From the NCBI RefSeq assembly GCF_963924675.1, contig NC_089238.1, positions 40,132,879 through 40,196,878 of the forward strand: DNA of 64,000 nt, read 5' to 3'. Both the position numbers and the translations under genes were made by a program. The stretch comes from Phocoena phocoena. Taxonomy: Eukaryota > Chordata > Mammalia > Artiodactyla > Phocoenidae. This document shows, in pieces, positions 23,850 through 37,079 of the stretch; within the stretch, counting starts at the first letter, position 1; every line of letters starts with the position of its first letter. A model generated the notes under the pieces. That model made no database searches, was not told the DNA's origin, and saw only the letters and a program-made list of their open reading frames with translations.

Positions 23850-24370
23850 TCATTTGAAGAATATATTTTAGTTGACTCAGTTATATCCAAAATATCTTAC
23901 CATTTTAACATATCATCAATATGAAAAATTAATGAGATATTTTACATTATTTGGGGGGCTAATTTTTTTTTTTAATTAATTAATTAATTTACTTTTGGCT
24001 GGCTTGGGTCTTCGTTGGGTTGCGCGGGCTTCTCATTGCAGTGGCTTCTCTTGCTGCGGAGCACGGACTCTAGGCTCGAGGGCTTTAGTAGTTGTGGCTC
24101 TCAGGCTCCAGAGTACAGGCTCAGTTGTAGCACATGGGCTTAGTTGCTCCCTGGCATGTGGGATCTTCCCGGACCAGGGCTCAAACCCATGTCCCCCGCA
24201 TTGGCAGGCAGATTCTTAACCACTGCACTACCCGGGAAGCCCTAGGGGCTAAATTTTTGAAATCCAGTGAGTATTTCACACTCACTGCACATCTCAACTC
24301 AAATTAGCCACATTTCAAGTGCCCAAGAACACATGTGGCCAATGGCTACCAGATTGGATAGCATAGCCCA
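23850..24370. mobile_element. hAT-type element, second copy, split by a SINE
   Basis: Reverse orientation of the 3923-4245 element: 'ttatatccaaaatatcttac', 'atgagatattttacattatt', then after the SINE 'gcacatctcaactcaaatta' and 'gccacatttcaagtgcc'. The left end is weak next to the L1 tail. Confidence 0.7.
23963..24244 (-). mobile_element. CHR-type SINE inside the hAT copy
   Basis: Antisense SINE flanked by the 8-bp repeat GGGGCTAA (23955-23962, 24245-24252). Removing it rejoins the hAT sequence. Confidence 0.88.
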
Positions 24371-27109
24371 AAACAGATGTCACTCTTTGCAAGGCCATCT
24401 GCTAGCAAGGGGTCCAAGCAGGCCCTCTGGCTGGGCCCAGAGCCAGACAACGCGATGGCAGGAATGAGTCAGATCTGCTCCAAGCCTCTGTCCTCGACAA
24501 GGGCATTCTCAGAACATTTGATACCAACTTGGCTCCCTCTGTCAGGGCCTCCCTCCTCCAGGAAACCTCCCGAACTCCCCACCTTCCTCCAGCCTGGCTG
24601 GCCCTGTCCCAGACCACCCTGCAGGACCTTTGCTGTTCCACTGGGAAAAAGCCCAAGACCCTCAGGAAGGAACTGATCTCAAGAGACTGTCAAGAGTTGG
24701 GGGAGGTGGTAGTGTCCCTGAGAAGGATCCTGGCTTGGTTGAGGAGACTTGACTAATCTGGGAGGTCTTCCTGGAAGAGGGGCCCAGAGCAAAGTCGTTG
24801 GCGTCCCAGCGGAGGCACAAAAACCTCAGCAGCAGTGAACATTTACCAGACAGAGAGGAGGGAGGCCTGGCTCTTGCTCAGCATGTATCGACAAAGAGGA
24901 GATGTGTGGTTGGGGACACACGAGTCCCCAGGCTCTGGAGGCCTCAGATGCCAGGCAGGAGTTTGCCCTTACATCCAGGAACCATGAGGAGCCACTGGAG
25001 GGCTACAGCAGGGGCTAAAAGCCTCCCAGATTGGAGGAAGAAAACTCTCCCTGAGGCTCAGAAAGCACTGGGCATCTTGGCCTGAATTCACCTTCTAACT
25101 CGGGGCTCAAGTGCAAATGTTGTCAGGTACAGTTCATAAGCTCCTCCTGCTGCCCCTCCCTGGCCCCGCTGAATGGACTCATGCCCGTGCCCTGGCAGTT
25201 CCTGGTTTGGCAGTCTGTGAGTCTAATCTAAATTCCTCCAGCTGCAACCCAAATGCTGTCTTCAGGGGCATGTGAAGGTGAGCTGGTAGCTCTTTATTCC
25301 CACTGAGCTGCCCTACTGGGACAGGCATTGCAGGGAAGGCATAGGGACACAGGCGCCCCGGGCTCAGCTGGGCCCCCATGTGTCTCTTGGGTCTCCAGAA
25401 AGGGGCTCTTTCTCCTGCTCCTCCTCTCTCCGCTCCTGCTCTGAGTGACAAGTTGTTGGTTGCTCTGGGCACAGGTGTCTGGGCACGGGTGTCTCACTGC
25501 CCTGTCTCTCCGGTTGCCCAGCCTCTGGGGGAACTGGGGGGTGGTGAATCCTTGCTGCTGCTGTTTCTCCTGAGTGTTCAGGAGTAGAATTTGGGGGTAT
25601 ACCTTTTTCAGCCAGAGGAAGCCATGTCAGGGATCAATAAATTGCTCAGGGAATCCCAGAGCATCCAGGCCTAGAGGATTCCTGGTCTGACCCCACTCTA
25701 CAGATAGAACAACTGAGGCCCAGACACAGTACAGAGTCTGCTGAAATAAGTTGGTGGGAGAGGTAGGATTTATGACCCCTGGCCCTGTGCTCTTCACCCA
25801 TCACGAGAGCCTAATGTAGCAGAAAGACCCCTACACCGAATTACTCCCTGCTTGCCTATCTTGGAGCCTGAAATCCTGTCATTTGAGCTTCAGTGCTCAC
25901 AGTTGAGAATGGTTCTCTGATGAAAGGCAAGTGGCTCTGGAAGGGGCACACAGTAACTTACGGGGGGATGACTTTATCACCTCCTTTTCAGTCTGCTCTG
26001 TGATCTCTTCTCTTGGCCTTGGTTTCCCCATCTGTAAAATGTGTTAATGGGAGGCCCAAGGGGCTTAAGGTAGGACTTGAGGGAGGACAGAAAGCAGATT
26101 TCCCAGAGGGAGAGTCAGGCTGTGACTGAGTGGGGGGCAGACAGCTCTGGATCTCAGGATGCAGGTGACCCCCTGTGCCCCCTAAACTGAAAGGGGACAT
26201 AGTGCTGGGACAAAACTGCAGGGACAGATGACCAGAAGAGCCTCCCATGACCCCCAGGACCTTGCCCATCAATGTGACGGGAGAATACCTGGGATGAATT
26301 TCCTCCCAGCCCAATGTAATGGGAGCTCAGAGCTAGATTCGACTGATTTACAGAAAATAACGGCATTTAATGTGTTTACCCAAGTCCATGAACTATGACC
26401 CCTGCAACACGAGGTCTGTACTTCAGAAGTCAGTGTTTGGAAATGGTCTCTCCAAGGAGAGAAGAGCTCAAATGGCATAATTTCAGGCAGGGGCAGGTGA
26501 GCTGAAAAGATATTTTGGGGGCAGCCAAGCCTTCAAAGCCTTGGCCCCAGCACTAAATCCAGAAGCCTGTGGTTTCTGGGGGCAGCAGAGGGGACTCTGC
26601 TGAATAAGGGGGGCCCTTATCCCGTGCAGCTGAGATTGGCCAGGTACAGTTGCTCACACGCGTCCTTTGACCCTGGGCTGGGGGTGGAACGCTGAGCACC
26701 AACCTGGCTGCTTTAGCTGGCGCCAGTGGCAGTTCCGGCAACTCTGGGAGCCGGGGTCGGGGCACAGCAGCCAGCTCTACAGTCTTTGGGGCACCTGCCT
26801 TGATCCCAGTGCCCCCTGAGGTCAGAGGTCATGCTGAGGAAAGAAAGTCAGGTGTCAGGCAGCTGGCAAGAGCTACCAACCCCAGCCAACTTCACTAAGC
26901 CTTGCTGTAAGTTAAGACGCTTAGAGATGGGCCCTCAGCGCCCACACAAGACCTCGCCACCATGTCAGGAAATGCCAGGCTTTACTTCCTTCTTTATCTG
27001 TCCCTCTTCACACTGACACCCAGGAGAACTGGGGTTGTGGCCGTGGGAAAAGAAAAAGGAAGAGCCAACGTTTAGGGTTCCACTATCAGACTTGGAGCCC
27101 CTAAATCTC

Positions 27110-27740
27110 AACGTTTTACTATAGCATATTTTAAGATTTATGGAAAAGTTGAAAAAATACAATGAATAGCCATAGACTGGCCACCCAGGCTCCCCATTTT
27201 ATCACTTTTGCTCTCTCCCACTCTCTTTCTTCATATATACATTTTTTAAAACTCTTTGAGAATAAGTTGCAGCCATGATACCCTTTCACCTCTAAATACT
27301 TCAGTGGTTTTTCCTAAAAACAAAGACATTCTCTTACATAACCACAGTACAAGAATCAAAATCAGGAAATTAACACTGTTACATTGCTATTATCTAATCA
27401 ATGTACCTTATTCAAAATTTCCTCACTGTCCCCATAACGTCTCTGTAAACCCCCCAAATTCCCGGACCATGCATTGCATTCAGTTGTCCAGTCCCTTAAG
27501 TCTCCCTTTCTCTGGACAAGTTCCTCAGTGCATCTTTGTCTTTCACAACCTTGATACGGTTGGAGAGCACAGGCCAGTGATGTAGTAGGATGTCCCTCAG
27601 TTGGGTTTGTCAGGTGTTTTCTCTTGAAGAGACTCGGGTTATGTACTTTTTGTGGGAATATCACAAAACAATCCCATGTTGCTTCAGCACATGGTATTGA
27701 TTTGTCCCATCACTGGTGATGTTAACTTTGTTTTTTGTTG
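27110..27740. mobile_element. Ancient L1 3'-region fragment
   Basis: Landmarks include 'gagaataagttgcagccatg', 'acataaccacagtacaagaa' and 'tcccatcactggtgatgtta', a well-known old mammalian L1 3' segment. Sequence to about 28000 ('caaccagcacccagatcagc') may belong to a related fragment. Confidence 0.65.
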
Positions 27741-29647
27741 TTATTTTTAAATGGAAGCATAACATATATACAGAAAAGTACATATAGCCAATGAACTTTC
27801 ACAATCTGAACCCACATGTGCAACCAGCACCCAGATCAGCAAAAGCATGTTTCCAGCACTCCATACCCCCCAAGTCCTCATTACGTTCCTACCTCCCCAA
27901 AGTCACCACTGTCCTGACTTTTAATAGCATAAATTACATTTGTCTTGTTTCGAACTTCAACTAAATGAAAGTATTTACTTCAGAAATATCCTTGGTTTCT
28001 GGATTTTTTGCTCATAGTATGTTCGTGAGATTCTCAGAGCCTCCTTTTTAGAATAATAAACGCCATACCTCCCATTATGAGCCTACAATGAAAACTGAAG
28101 AAAATATAACTTATCTCTACCCATAATTTCAAAAAATCAGTGTAACACTTTAGTTGTAATATAAAGCACAGTCATTCATAATGCATAACAAGATATATTT
28201 ATATATACAAATAATATAATTTTCAATAAAGTGATATGTGTGGCAGTATGTAAATGCTGGGGCACAAGGATGTAGTGAAGTCTTCCTGTGTTTGCGCCCA
28301 TACTCAGAAGCCCTATAACATGGCAGCTACGAATGCATTCCAGGCAGAGGAGCACAAGTATTGTTGCCATCATGGTGAGACTTTCCTATTTGGTGAACAA
28401 CTCCTGGTAAAATACCAAATGACACAAAGTATGATAATTTGCTACATATTAAACCTGTGCAGGCATTACTTTGTACTTCCAAATAAAATGGAACAAGGTT
28501 GTAGACTCCAATGGAGATAAACAGATTCTTCACCTGTTTGAACATCCAGGTGAGATGTTTGAAGGTGGGACAAGACTCAGACAATCCTTTGTTGTGTGAA
28601 TCTATCCTGTAGGACTCCTAGCACCCTGACCACCCCAAATGCCAGGGTCTCCTCAGCCATGTGACAACTGACCCCAGATTCTCCAAATGCTTTCTGGGGT
28701 GGTACCACAAGTCTAGGGGACAAATGGGGAGGTCATCTGGGGGTCAGAGAACCACAGGGTGTGCACCTGGGGGGGTGTAGGGTAGAAGGCTGGGCGTGAC
28801 CTGAAGGAGGAGGGGGCATGGATGAGAGCACTGATGGGGTTTCTAAGGTGGGGCCTCCCCATGGCCAGCTCCTGGGTAGCAGGCTGGTCTCTGGGCATGG
28901 AGGATTGGGGACCCTATGTGCACCTTGCTACCCATCCCCCAACTCCTCCCTCAGAGGATGCCACCAGGGCCTACTTTCCTGGGCCCTGCATGGACATCTG
29001 CTCAACTGCTCTGGATCTCTCAGGAAGTGCACCTCCCAACAGACATGGGGGCCCCATCATCTGTAGCTGGGGACCTCTGGGGACCTCTCTGGGCTGAAAA
29101 GCCAGTTAAGCCAAACACCAAAAGGATTATAGGACCCTCACCTGTGTAATCAGATACAAAAACAATACAATATGATACGAAACTGACAGGTAACTATAAA
29201 GAAGTTAAACATAGTTCTGATTTCTCCCATTATGCTTTTATTTTAATAAAATATTAAATAAAAAATTATTTTAAAGCACCTTCCTTTGGTGACCCTGAGA
29301 ACATGCTCCATGAGTCTGCGGTGTGAGCAACCAGTGAACACAATCCATGGACTGACTCATTTAATTAAACCCAATACCTTTTGAGGTGGGCACCATTCTT
29401 ATTCCCATTTGGCAGATGAGATGTTGAGGATAAGACTGATTAAGACACTTGCTCTGGGTCACAGAGCGGGAGTTGCTGGGATCAGCATTGGCCAACATTC
29501 AGAGCCAAGCCTGAGCCACCACTCTGTAAGCCCCTTAAAAGGCATTCAGCCTCTCCACCACTGACTGTCAGTTCCTGGCACTAAGCACTGTGGAGGGATG
29601 TACACACAAACACACTCAGGTGCTTCCCGCAGTGTGTTTACGCCTTA

Positions 29648-29662
29648 CGCCCCCTGGTGGCC
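29648..29662 (-). promoter_or_regulatory. CTCF-type motif between CA7 and PDP2
   Basis: The minus strand reads GGCCACCAGGGGGCG, a full match to the CTCF core. It points left, opposite to the motif at 4800-4814, so the two are convergent around CA7. Confidence 0.6.
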
Positions 29663-30698
29663 ATGTGTAGCTTGGTCTTTGGTCCATCCCAGCCAGTGAT
29701 CACTATTGGGGGCCCAGCCCAGCTGTGCTGGCAAACAAACTTGCCCAGCAGGTTACTACTTGTTAAAATATTTTTTGCTGTTGTTTGTGCTCCTGCTTCA
29801 CTAGCATCCTAAGCTCTTGCTTCCTCTGCTGCCCAGGGGGTCCAGCACTGGGTGGAGTAGGCAGCTGGTCAGTGCCACCGAGACCACTGGGCTACTGGGG
29901 AGAGGGCATGCATGAAAGTCTGAGACAGTGGTCCCACTGTTTCCCAAAGGTATGGAGGATAGAGGAGGGCACTCCAGGCAGGGGAACAACAGGGACAAAG
30001 GCCTGGAGGTAGTTACATGGAACTGAAGGTGAGCATGGAAAAAAGCTGAATTAAATTTGACCCAGTCTCCAGCAGAGTCTGGGGGCGGGGGTGCCCTGAT
30101 TACAGTGACAGGTCCTAGTTCTTTAGACAGAAATATTTCTGGAGCCAAGAAAAGGAGGACAGCTCTGCTTCAACACCCCACATACTGTCCCCTGCCCCCA
30201 TTCTGTAGTCACAACACACCTGGGGGGGGTCACCCCAACAACATACATGGGAATGGCTACCCCCATTCAGCAGATGGAGAAACAGAGGCTCTAAATTCAT
30301 CCGAGGCCCCCTGCCCAAGTCATGTGTCCAATCAATGGCAGAGCTGGGGTTCTTGTGTCTGCCCAACCCTAGGCCCAGCCTCTGAAACCACATTACACGG
30401 GGTGCGCTTTCAGAGGCAAAAGAGGCTCTTGTCTTCTGGGAAGGCAGGTGTAAAAAGTACTGAGGGGCTTGGCATTTCATAAATGAGTCCCAAGGCCACA
30501 GTGCCACACTGGTCCTTAGCAGGGAAGAAAAAATACCCAGTCCACAGCACTGTTGGCAAGTAAGTAATGTAAGTTGGTGCAGCCACTATGGAAGACAGTA
30601 TGGAGGTTCCTCAGAAAACTAAAAATAGAATTACCATATGATCCAGCAATCCCACTCCTGGGCATGTATTCAGACAAAACTCTAATTCAAAAAGATAC

Positions 30699-31238
30699 AA
30701 TATGACCCAGCAATCCCGCTACTGGGCATATACCCAGAGAAAACTGTAATTCAAAAAGACACATGCACCCCAATGTTCACTGCAGCACTATTTACAATAG
30801 CCAGGTCATGGAAGCAACCTAAATGCCCATCGACAGACAAATAGATAAAGAAGATGTGGTACACAGATACAATGGAATATTACTCAGCCATAAAAAGGAA
30901 CGAAATTGGGTCATTTGTAGAGATGTGGATGGATCTAGAGACTGTCATACAGAGTGAAGTAAGTCAGAAAGAGAAGAACAAATATCGTATATTAACGCAT
31001 ATATGTGGAACCTAGAAAAATGATACAGATGAACCGGTTTGCAGGGCAGAAATAGAGACACAGACATGGAGAACAAACGTATGGACACCAAGGGGGGAAA
31101 GTGGCAGGGAGGTGGGCGTGGTCGTGGGATGAATTGGGCGATTGGGATTGACATGTATACACTAATATGTATGAAATGGATGACTAATACAAACCTGCTA
31201 TATAAAAATATAAATAAAATTAAATTTAGAAATTAAAA
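30699..31238 (+). mobile_element. Younger 5'-truncated L1 nested in the older L1
   Basis: Repeats the same L1 segment ('atgacccagcaatcccgcta') and ends in its own A tail. The 10-bp repeat AAAAAGATAC flanks it (30689-30698, 31239-31248). It contains only the ORF2 end and 3' UTR. Confidence 0.85.
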
Positions 31239-31331
31239 AAAAAGATACATGCACCCCATTCACAATAGCCAAGACATGGTAACAACCTAAATGTCCATCA
31301 ATAAGTGAATGGATAAAGAAGATGTGGTACA

Positions 31332-31546
31332 GGGCTTCCCTGGTGGCGCAGTGGTTGAGAGTCTGCCTGCCGATGCAGGGGACACGGGTTCGTGCCCCAG
31401 TCCAGGAATATTTCACATGCCGCGGAGCGGCTGGGCCCGTGAGCCATGGCCGCTGAGCCTGCGCGTCCGGAGCCTGTGCTCCGCAACAGGAGAGGCCACA
31501 GCAGTGAGAGGCCCGCGTACTGCAAAAAAAAAAAAAAGAAAAGAAA
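31332..31546 (+). mobile_element. Short-form CHR SINE nested in the older L1
   Basis: About 200 bp, starting GGGCTTCCCTGGTGGCGCAG, with an A tail. A perfect duplication of AAGAAGATGTGGTACA lies at 31316-31331 and 31547-31562. Confidence 0.95.
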
Positions 31547-34430
31547 AAGAAGATGTGGTACAGATATACAGTGGAATACTACTCAACCATAAAAGAGAAC
31601 AAAATAATGCCATTTGCAGCAACATGGATGCAACTAGAGATTATCATACTAAGCGAAGTAAGTCAGAAAGAGAAAGACAAATACCATATGATATCACTTA
31701 TACATGGAATGTAAAATATGACACAAATGAACCTATCTACAAAAGAGAAACAGACTCATGGACATAGAGAACAGACCTGTGGTTGCCAAGGGGGAGAGGG
31801 TTGGAGGAGGGATGGAGTGGGAGGTTGAGGTTAGCAGATGTAAGCTATTATATATAGAATGGATAAACAACAAGGTCCTACTGTATAGCACATAGAACTA
31901 AATATATTCAATACCCTATGATAAACCATAATAGAAAATAATATTAAAAAAGAATGGATATGTATGTATAACTGAATCACTTTGCTTTACAGCAGAAATT
32001 AACACAACATGGTAAATCAACTATTCTTCAATTTTTAAAAAATCCTATAGGAAAAAAAAACAAACCCAGTCCACAGACTCCCAGCCTTCTACAAGAAGTG
32101 GGGTGTTCAGATAGAGGCTTCAATTGTCGCTATTGCCTGATTAAAGTATATTTGATTTGTCATGAGTGTGGTTGAAATGCACCAGCCCTGCATTGCCCAC
32201 TGGAGGACCAGGTTCAGAAAAGACGCATACATTGTTAGCATCCATGAAGATGAAGTTCCTATTAAGTTATAGTCTTTACCTAAAGATGGCTAAACAAAAA
32301 CACAGCATGGTGAGAGGGTACCCTGTACAGTGTACAGGGGCTCTCTCTCTGGCTTTGGAGAAGCCTAAACTGGTCCCTCAGGCTATCAAATATAGATAAG
32401 AAGCTTCTAGGAATGTGGCTTGGCTGAGAGTGCAGAGGCCAAGGCCCAGACTCCTCTTAACCACAAGCTTAAAGGAGAACATGCCGAAGTCCGTTCAGGT
32501 CTTCGGACTCTACTTTGCTCTTCCAAGAATGGATATATGGGCATCTCACAAAGTATATGTGTTCTGCCAGATGTGACTAGATTTTACAGCAAAAAGGAGG
32601 TTCATGGTGAACTGTTTTGAACTGCTGCTATGAAGTTGGATGAATTTCTTTTACTGCACAATTTTTCAGCACCTTGACTAAGCCATTGTTCATTGTGAAC
32701 CTCTTCCAGTGCAGGGTAGTATGGATGTGGTCCTCTTCTCTCAGAATATTTTCTGGGATTATGTTCCATGGAGCACACTTTAGGAAAGCATGGGTGAGAT
32801 GCTCCCTCAAGTTCTTCCCAGCCCTGGCCAAAGTCTTGGAGATGAGACAGGCAGACCTGGCTATAAAATTCAAGCCCTTCCCTTGGTTAGCAAGGCCAGG
32901 ACCTTTGTCCCTGCTATTTTCTCTCCATCAAATGCTTTCTCCCAGATACTGCCAGGCTTACTCCCTAACTTCCTTCAGATGTCTGTCCAAAGCTTATCTT
33001 ATCAGATAAAACTTCCTGATTCCCCATCTAAAACATCAGGCTCCTCCAGGACCCTGTCCTATCCCCAGCTGCCTCTCTTGCCCCTGAACAGCCCCTACCA
33101 AGCCTGTGCTGTGCCTTCTTCCTTCCCACTCCCATGTGTAATTATGTCGGATAGACATTATTGGGGTTTTTCTGATTATTAAATACATGCTGCCTGTTAA
33201 AAACATTTTTAAAAAAAGGAAATAAAGAAATAAATGGACTGGCAAAGGATGTGAAAGTTCCTGCAGAGATAATCATTGTTAACTGCTGGCATGTGTCCAG
33301 TATACTAAACTTTTCTTTGCCCACAAAGGCATGTGCAAAGAGAAAGCGGGGGTGGGGAGAGATGCAGAAATAATTGCTGTTATTATCAAATGCCTTCTCT
33401 TCTTTGTTGTAATCTGGTTTTTCCATCTGAATTCTGTCCTGGTCAATAGCTCCTTCCTGGACTTTCCAACCTGACTCTTGGCTTCCTGTTGGGCGTTGGG
33501 GGTGTGCTCAGGCCAAGGTGCTGACACTCCACCTCTGACCCTGCCTGAAAGGGGCACCCTGGGAGCTCAGGGCGTGGCCTCCACAGGAGGGGCAAGAGAG
33601 CGTTCAAAGTTGCCCGGAGGACTATTGTTTCACAGGGTAGCAAAGGATGGAGCTGCAAGGGAAAGAACAGAAAGTGTGCTTCTGGGGGGCTCCAGGTCAT
33701 CTCCCAACTTCCTCTTGCTTCCTCTTCCCCACACTAGGCCCCTATTTCTGTTCTTCTACTTCTCTCCAGATTTACTTTCAAGAAGAGATACGTCATTGGC
33801 AACCTAGAGTCCAAATGACAACTCCAAGGGCCACACAACTGCTCTCCAAGTAGTTCTACAGAGACTCCAAGAGAGGAAATGACTGGCCCAGGATCACATA
33901 GCAAGTAGGTGGCAGAGCTGGGCCTCAGGCTTGGGACTCCAGGGTGATGGAAAATTCTGAGCTTGCCAGTTAATATGGCCTGAGTGAGAATGGGTGTGGG
34001 ATGGTGGTGGCAAAGGGAATGATTAGTTGAGTGTCACAGAAGAAGCTGCCCCCTGGCCTAGGTCATCACAGCCCTGGCTGCAGCTGTTCCATCAGGCAGC
34101 TGAAAAAGATTGACTTGTGTTTGGAGAAGCCTTAAAGAGACAGAAACACAGGTCGTATTTCCCCTCAAAGGCTCTGCCCATCTTCTACTGAAGGGCAATC
34201 TTAGGTTGACTCTAGAAGCTAGGAGCTTAACATAACCATTCTGAGGCCTCCTGATAAACTGGCAAGTCTGTCAGTGCTGTTGCTTCAGAACAGGTTTAAG
34301 AGCGCTGAGGCAGGACTTGTATTTTTCAAAAACTCCCAAGCCTTTGTCACGAGCATCCTCAAGACTTGCTAAATATGTCCCTGAGTTTGCTGCTCTGCAG
34401 GAATTGGTAACCATTCCCTCTAAAGGAAAT

Positions 34431-34436
34431 GGAGGT

Positions 34437-34478
<42 letters not shown>
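34431..34478. repeat. (TG)n microsatellite
   Basis: Nearly pure TG run of about 20 units, ending TATGTGTGTACGTG. Probably polymorphic. Confidence 0.95.
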
Positions 34479-34482
<4 letters not shown>

Positions 34483-34701
34483 TACGTGCCCGTGCGTGAT
34501 CAGTTTGGGAGAGGACAGTGCCAGGGAAAGCCACCTGCTTGGTTAAAAGGTGGTGAAGTTAAATCACTTGATTTAGGATGGCACAAATGTGCTCAGATCA
34601 GCAAGAAGGCTTTTCTGGGCTTATTCAGCTGCCTTGGGCAGCAATGATAACACAGAAACATTGCAAGGGCAAGCTCATGTTGGCAAAGAAGACATCTGAG
34701 G

Positions 34702-34910
34702 TTTTTTTTTTTTTTTTTTGCGGCACGCAGGCCCCTCACTGCTGTGGCCTCTCCCGCCATGGAGCACAGCCTCTGGACGCGCAGGCTCAGCGGCCATGGC
34801 TCACGGGCCCAGCCGCTCCGCGCATGTGGGATCCTCCCAGACCGGGGCACAAACCCGTATCCCCTGCATCGGCAGGCGGACTCTCAACCGCTGCGCCACC
34901 AGGGAAGCCC
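34702..34910 (-). mobile_element. Short-form CHR SINE
   Basis: Starts with a T16+ run and ends CCAGGGAAGCCC. Direct repeat CATCTGAGG lies at 34693-34701 and 34911-34919. Confidence 0.95.
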
Positions 34911-35159
34911 CATCTGAGGTTTTTTATAAACTCTCCCAGATATCAGGCCAGATATGATTTTGACAGCTAGACAAAAACCTTCTGCCACCATCTCAATTCC
35001 TCCTGACACAAGATCATCCTCAAATCCAGCTTTCTTAACATTCCAGAGATGGTCTTATCTGCATTGCTAGGGAATCAGGGGACTTGGCCAGAATCATCTA
35101 AGAGATCTATCTCCCTACGCCCGCCACTCCTCCGTTTTTAAAATACAGTTTTGCTTCTT

Positions 35160-35386
35160 CTTTTTTTTTTTTTTTTGCAGTACACTGGCCTCTCACTGTT
35201 GTGGCCTCTCCCGTTGCAGAGCACAGGTTCCAGACACGCAGGCTCAGCAGCCATGGCTCAGCAGCCATGGCTCATGGGCCCAGCCGCTCCGCGGCATGTG
35301 GGATCTTCCCGGACCAGGGCACGAACCCGCCGTGTCCACTGCATCGGCAGGCGGACTCTCAACCACTGCGCCACCAGGGAAGCCCC
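35160..35386 (-). mobile_element. Short-form CHR SINE with internal 15-bp duplication
   Basis: Flanked by TGCTTCTT (35152-35159, 35387-35394). Inside, AGCCATGGCTCAGC is tandemly repeated near 35250-35275, which other copies lack. Confidence 0.93.
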
Positions 35387-37079
35387 TGCTTCTTTTTTTT
35401 TTTTTTCTAATTATACAAGATATTATACAGATGGGGTAATGTGTATTTATTGTAGAAAATTTGTAAGGTTTGCCTTTGACTGCCTCTGTAGGATAAATTA
35501 GAAGAAGTAGAATTAGTGGGTCAAAGATCTGTCCATTGGGCAGCCTCAAATTACACTCCCACCTGCCAAGATAGCAATGCCCACTCACCAACATTAGGTA
35601 TTAATCATGTTTTAATGTTTGTCAGGTTGACTGAAAAAAATCAGTATCTCATTTTAATTCACATTTGCTTGGTTTTGAGTGAGACAGAGTACTTTTACAT
35701 ATTTTCTTGGAAAATGACAGCTGAGCTGCTGCTTTCCCTTTCTCAGGGCAGAGATAAGTCCTTTTCCTTCATTTTTGTTCTAATAAGACCTTGTGACAAG
35801 GAAGCCTTGGGAGACTGGATAGGGTTCTTGGGCTAGCCATCATGTATAGGGAAACTAAGCTGGTTATACCCTTTAAACAAAAGTTCCAGTGCACACAAAA
35901 TCCTCAAGGGTGCATTTTTACTTTGGAAGTGGTGTGTGTGTGGTAACTTAGAAACTCAGTGGTTTCAGACAGCAGAGTGATGTAATATTCTCAGGAAAGT
36001 GTGGTGAGGGCAGCCATCTGTGTGTCCCCTGCAGTTGGCCCAGGGCCTGACATATCGTAGGCACCTATAAGCTGTGCTGCCTCTGTGCTGAAGGACAACC
36101 TTCTGTAACCCCAAGTGGACTATCTATACAAAATAATAATAATTGTACCCATTTATTCAGAATCCCTTGGAGTTATTTTTAGTTTAAGTATGAAACAGCC
36201 ATCTTAATACCCAGGAAGAGAGATATTGCAAATTCTTACTTACTGGTAGAACTTCCGGAAAGGGCCAAGGGTGAGTGGCGGTATGAATATCATATCAGAG
36301 GCAAGTCTGACAGGAGCTGTTTTATGGCAGCCATGTCCTTGGATCCAGGTGGGCTGGCCAGGCTCCCCAGGTAAGCCAGTGTGTCTTCCTTCCAGAAGAC
36401 CACCTTTTCAGGGCTCTAAGTGGCCTTTTCTGGTCGTCTCCTATTTTTCTCTGCCTCCAGGGAAGACTGCACTTGATTTATCAGAGATAATAGGTGAGTT
36501 CTAGTAAAGCAATTTCAGCAGGCCATAACTGGAATTCCACAATGGAAGGGACTGAGGAAATATCTGGTGTCCTGGTTCTCAGCCTTTCTCAACGTACCAA
36601 CCACTAACTATTGTGGTAACCATCAGTGGCCATGCCAATGTAATTGTCAGTTCAAGGCCCAGTGGTTGGTGGGGAGCCAATGAAGTCTTTACAGCAGCAA
36701 TTTGAGCTGTAGAAGGGTCACCTACCTGATCTGTAGAAGCAGAGCAACTAGGGCTAAGTTGAAGTCACAGGTGGGGAGACCAGATGAGAAGGTTGCAGTG
36801 GAGTGGGAGGGTAGCTGGAGGCAAATAGTTGGATTGGAGAGATATTTAGGAGGTGAGATGAACAGGATTAGATAACAGACAGGAGACGGGTGGGGGTGAG
36901 GGAAGAGGAGTCAAAATGACTCCCAGGCTTGGGGCTTGGGTCTCTGAGCAGATGATGGGGCCGTTACTGGGTTAGGGGAGGAGAGGAAGAGCAGGTCTGG
37001 CGAAAGATGAGTTCCAGACAAGCTATGTTTAAGGTGTACATAGGGCCTCCAGAGGGAGGCGTCCAAGTGGATATAGAAG

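Larger units (their letters stand above)
30548..32063 (+). mobile_element. Older L1 3' fragment, host of two later insertions
   Basis: L1 ORF2 end plus 3' region with 'gtgcagccactatggaagac' at the left and an A-rich tail at the right. It is flanked by a perfect 13-bp duplication ACCCAGTCCACAG (30535-30547 and 32064-32076). It is interrupted at 30699-31238 and 31332-31546. Reading frames are broken. Confidence 0.88.

Noticed and set aside
31309..31767. 152-codon frame across an L1/SINE junction
   Set aside because: It reads through a SINE inserted in an L1 and has no protein identity of its own.
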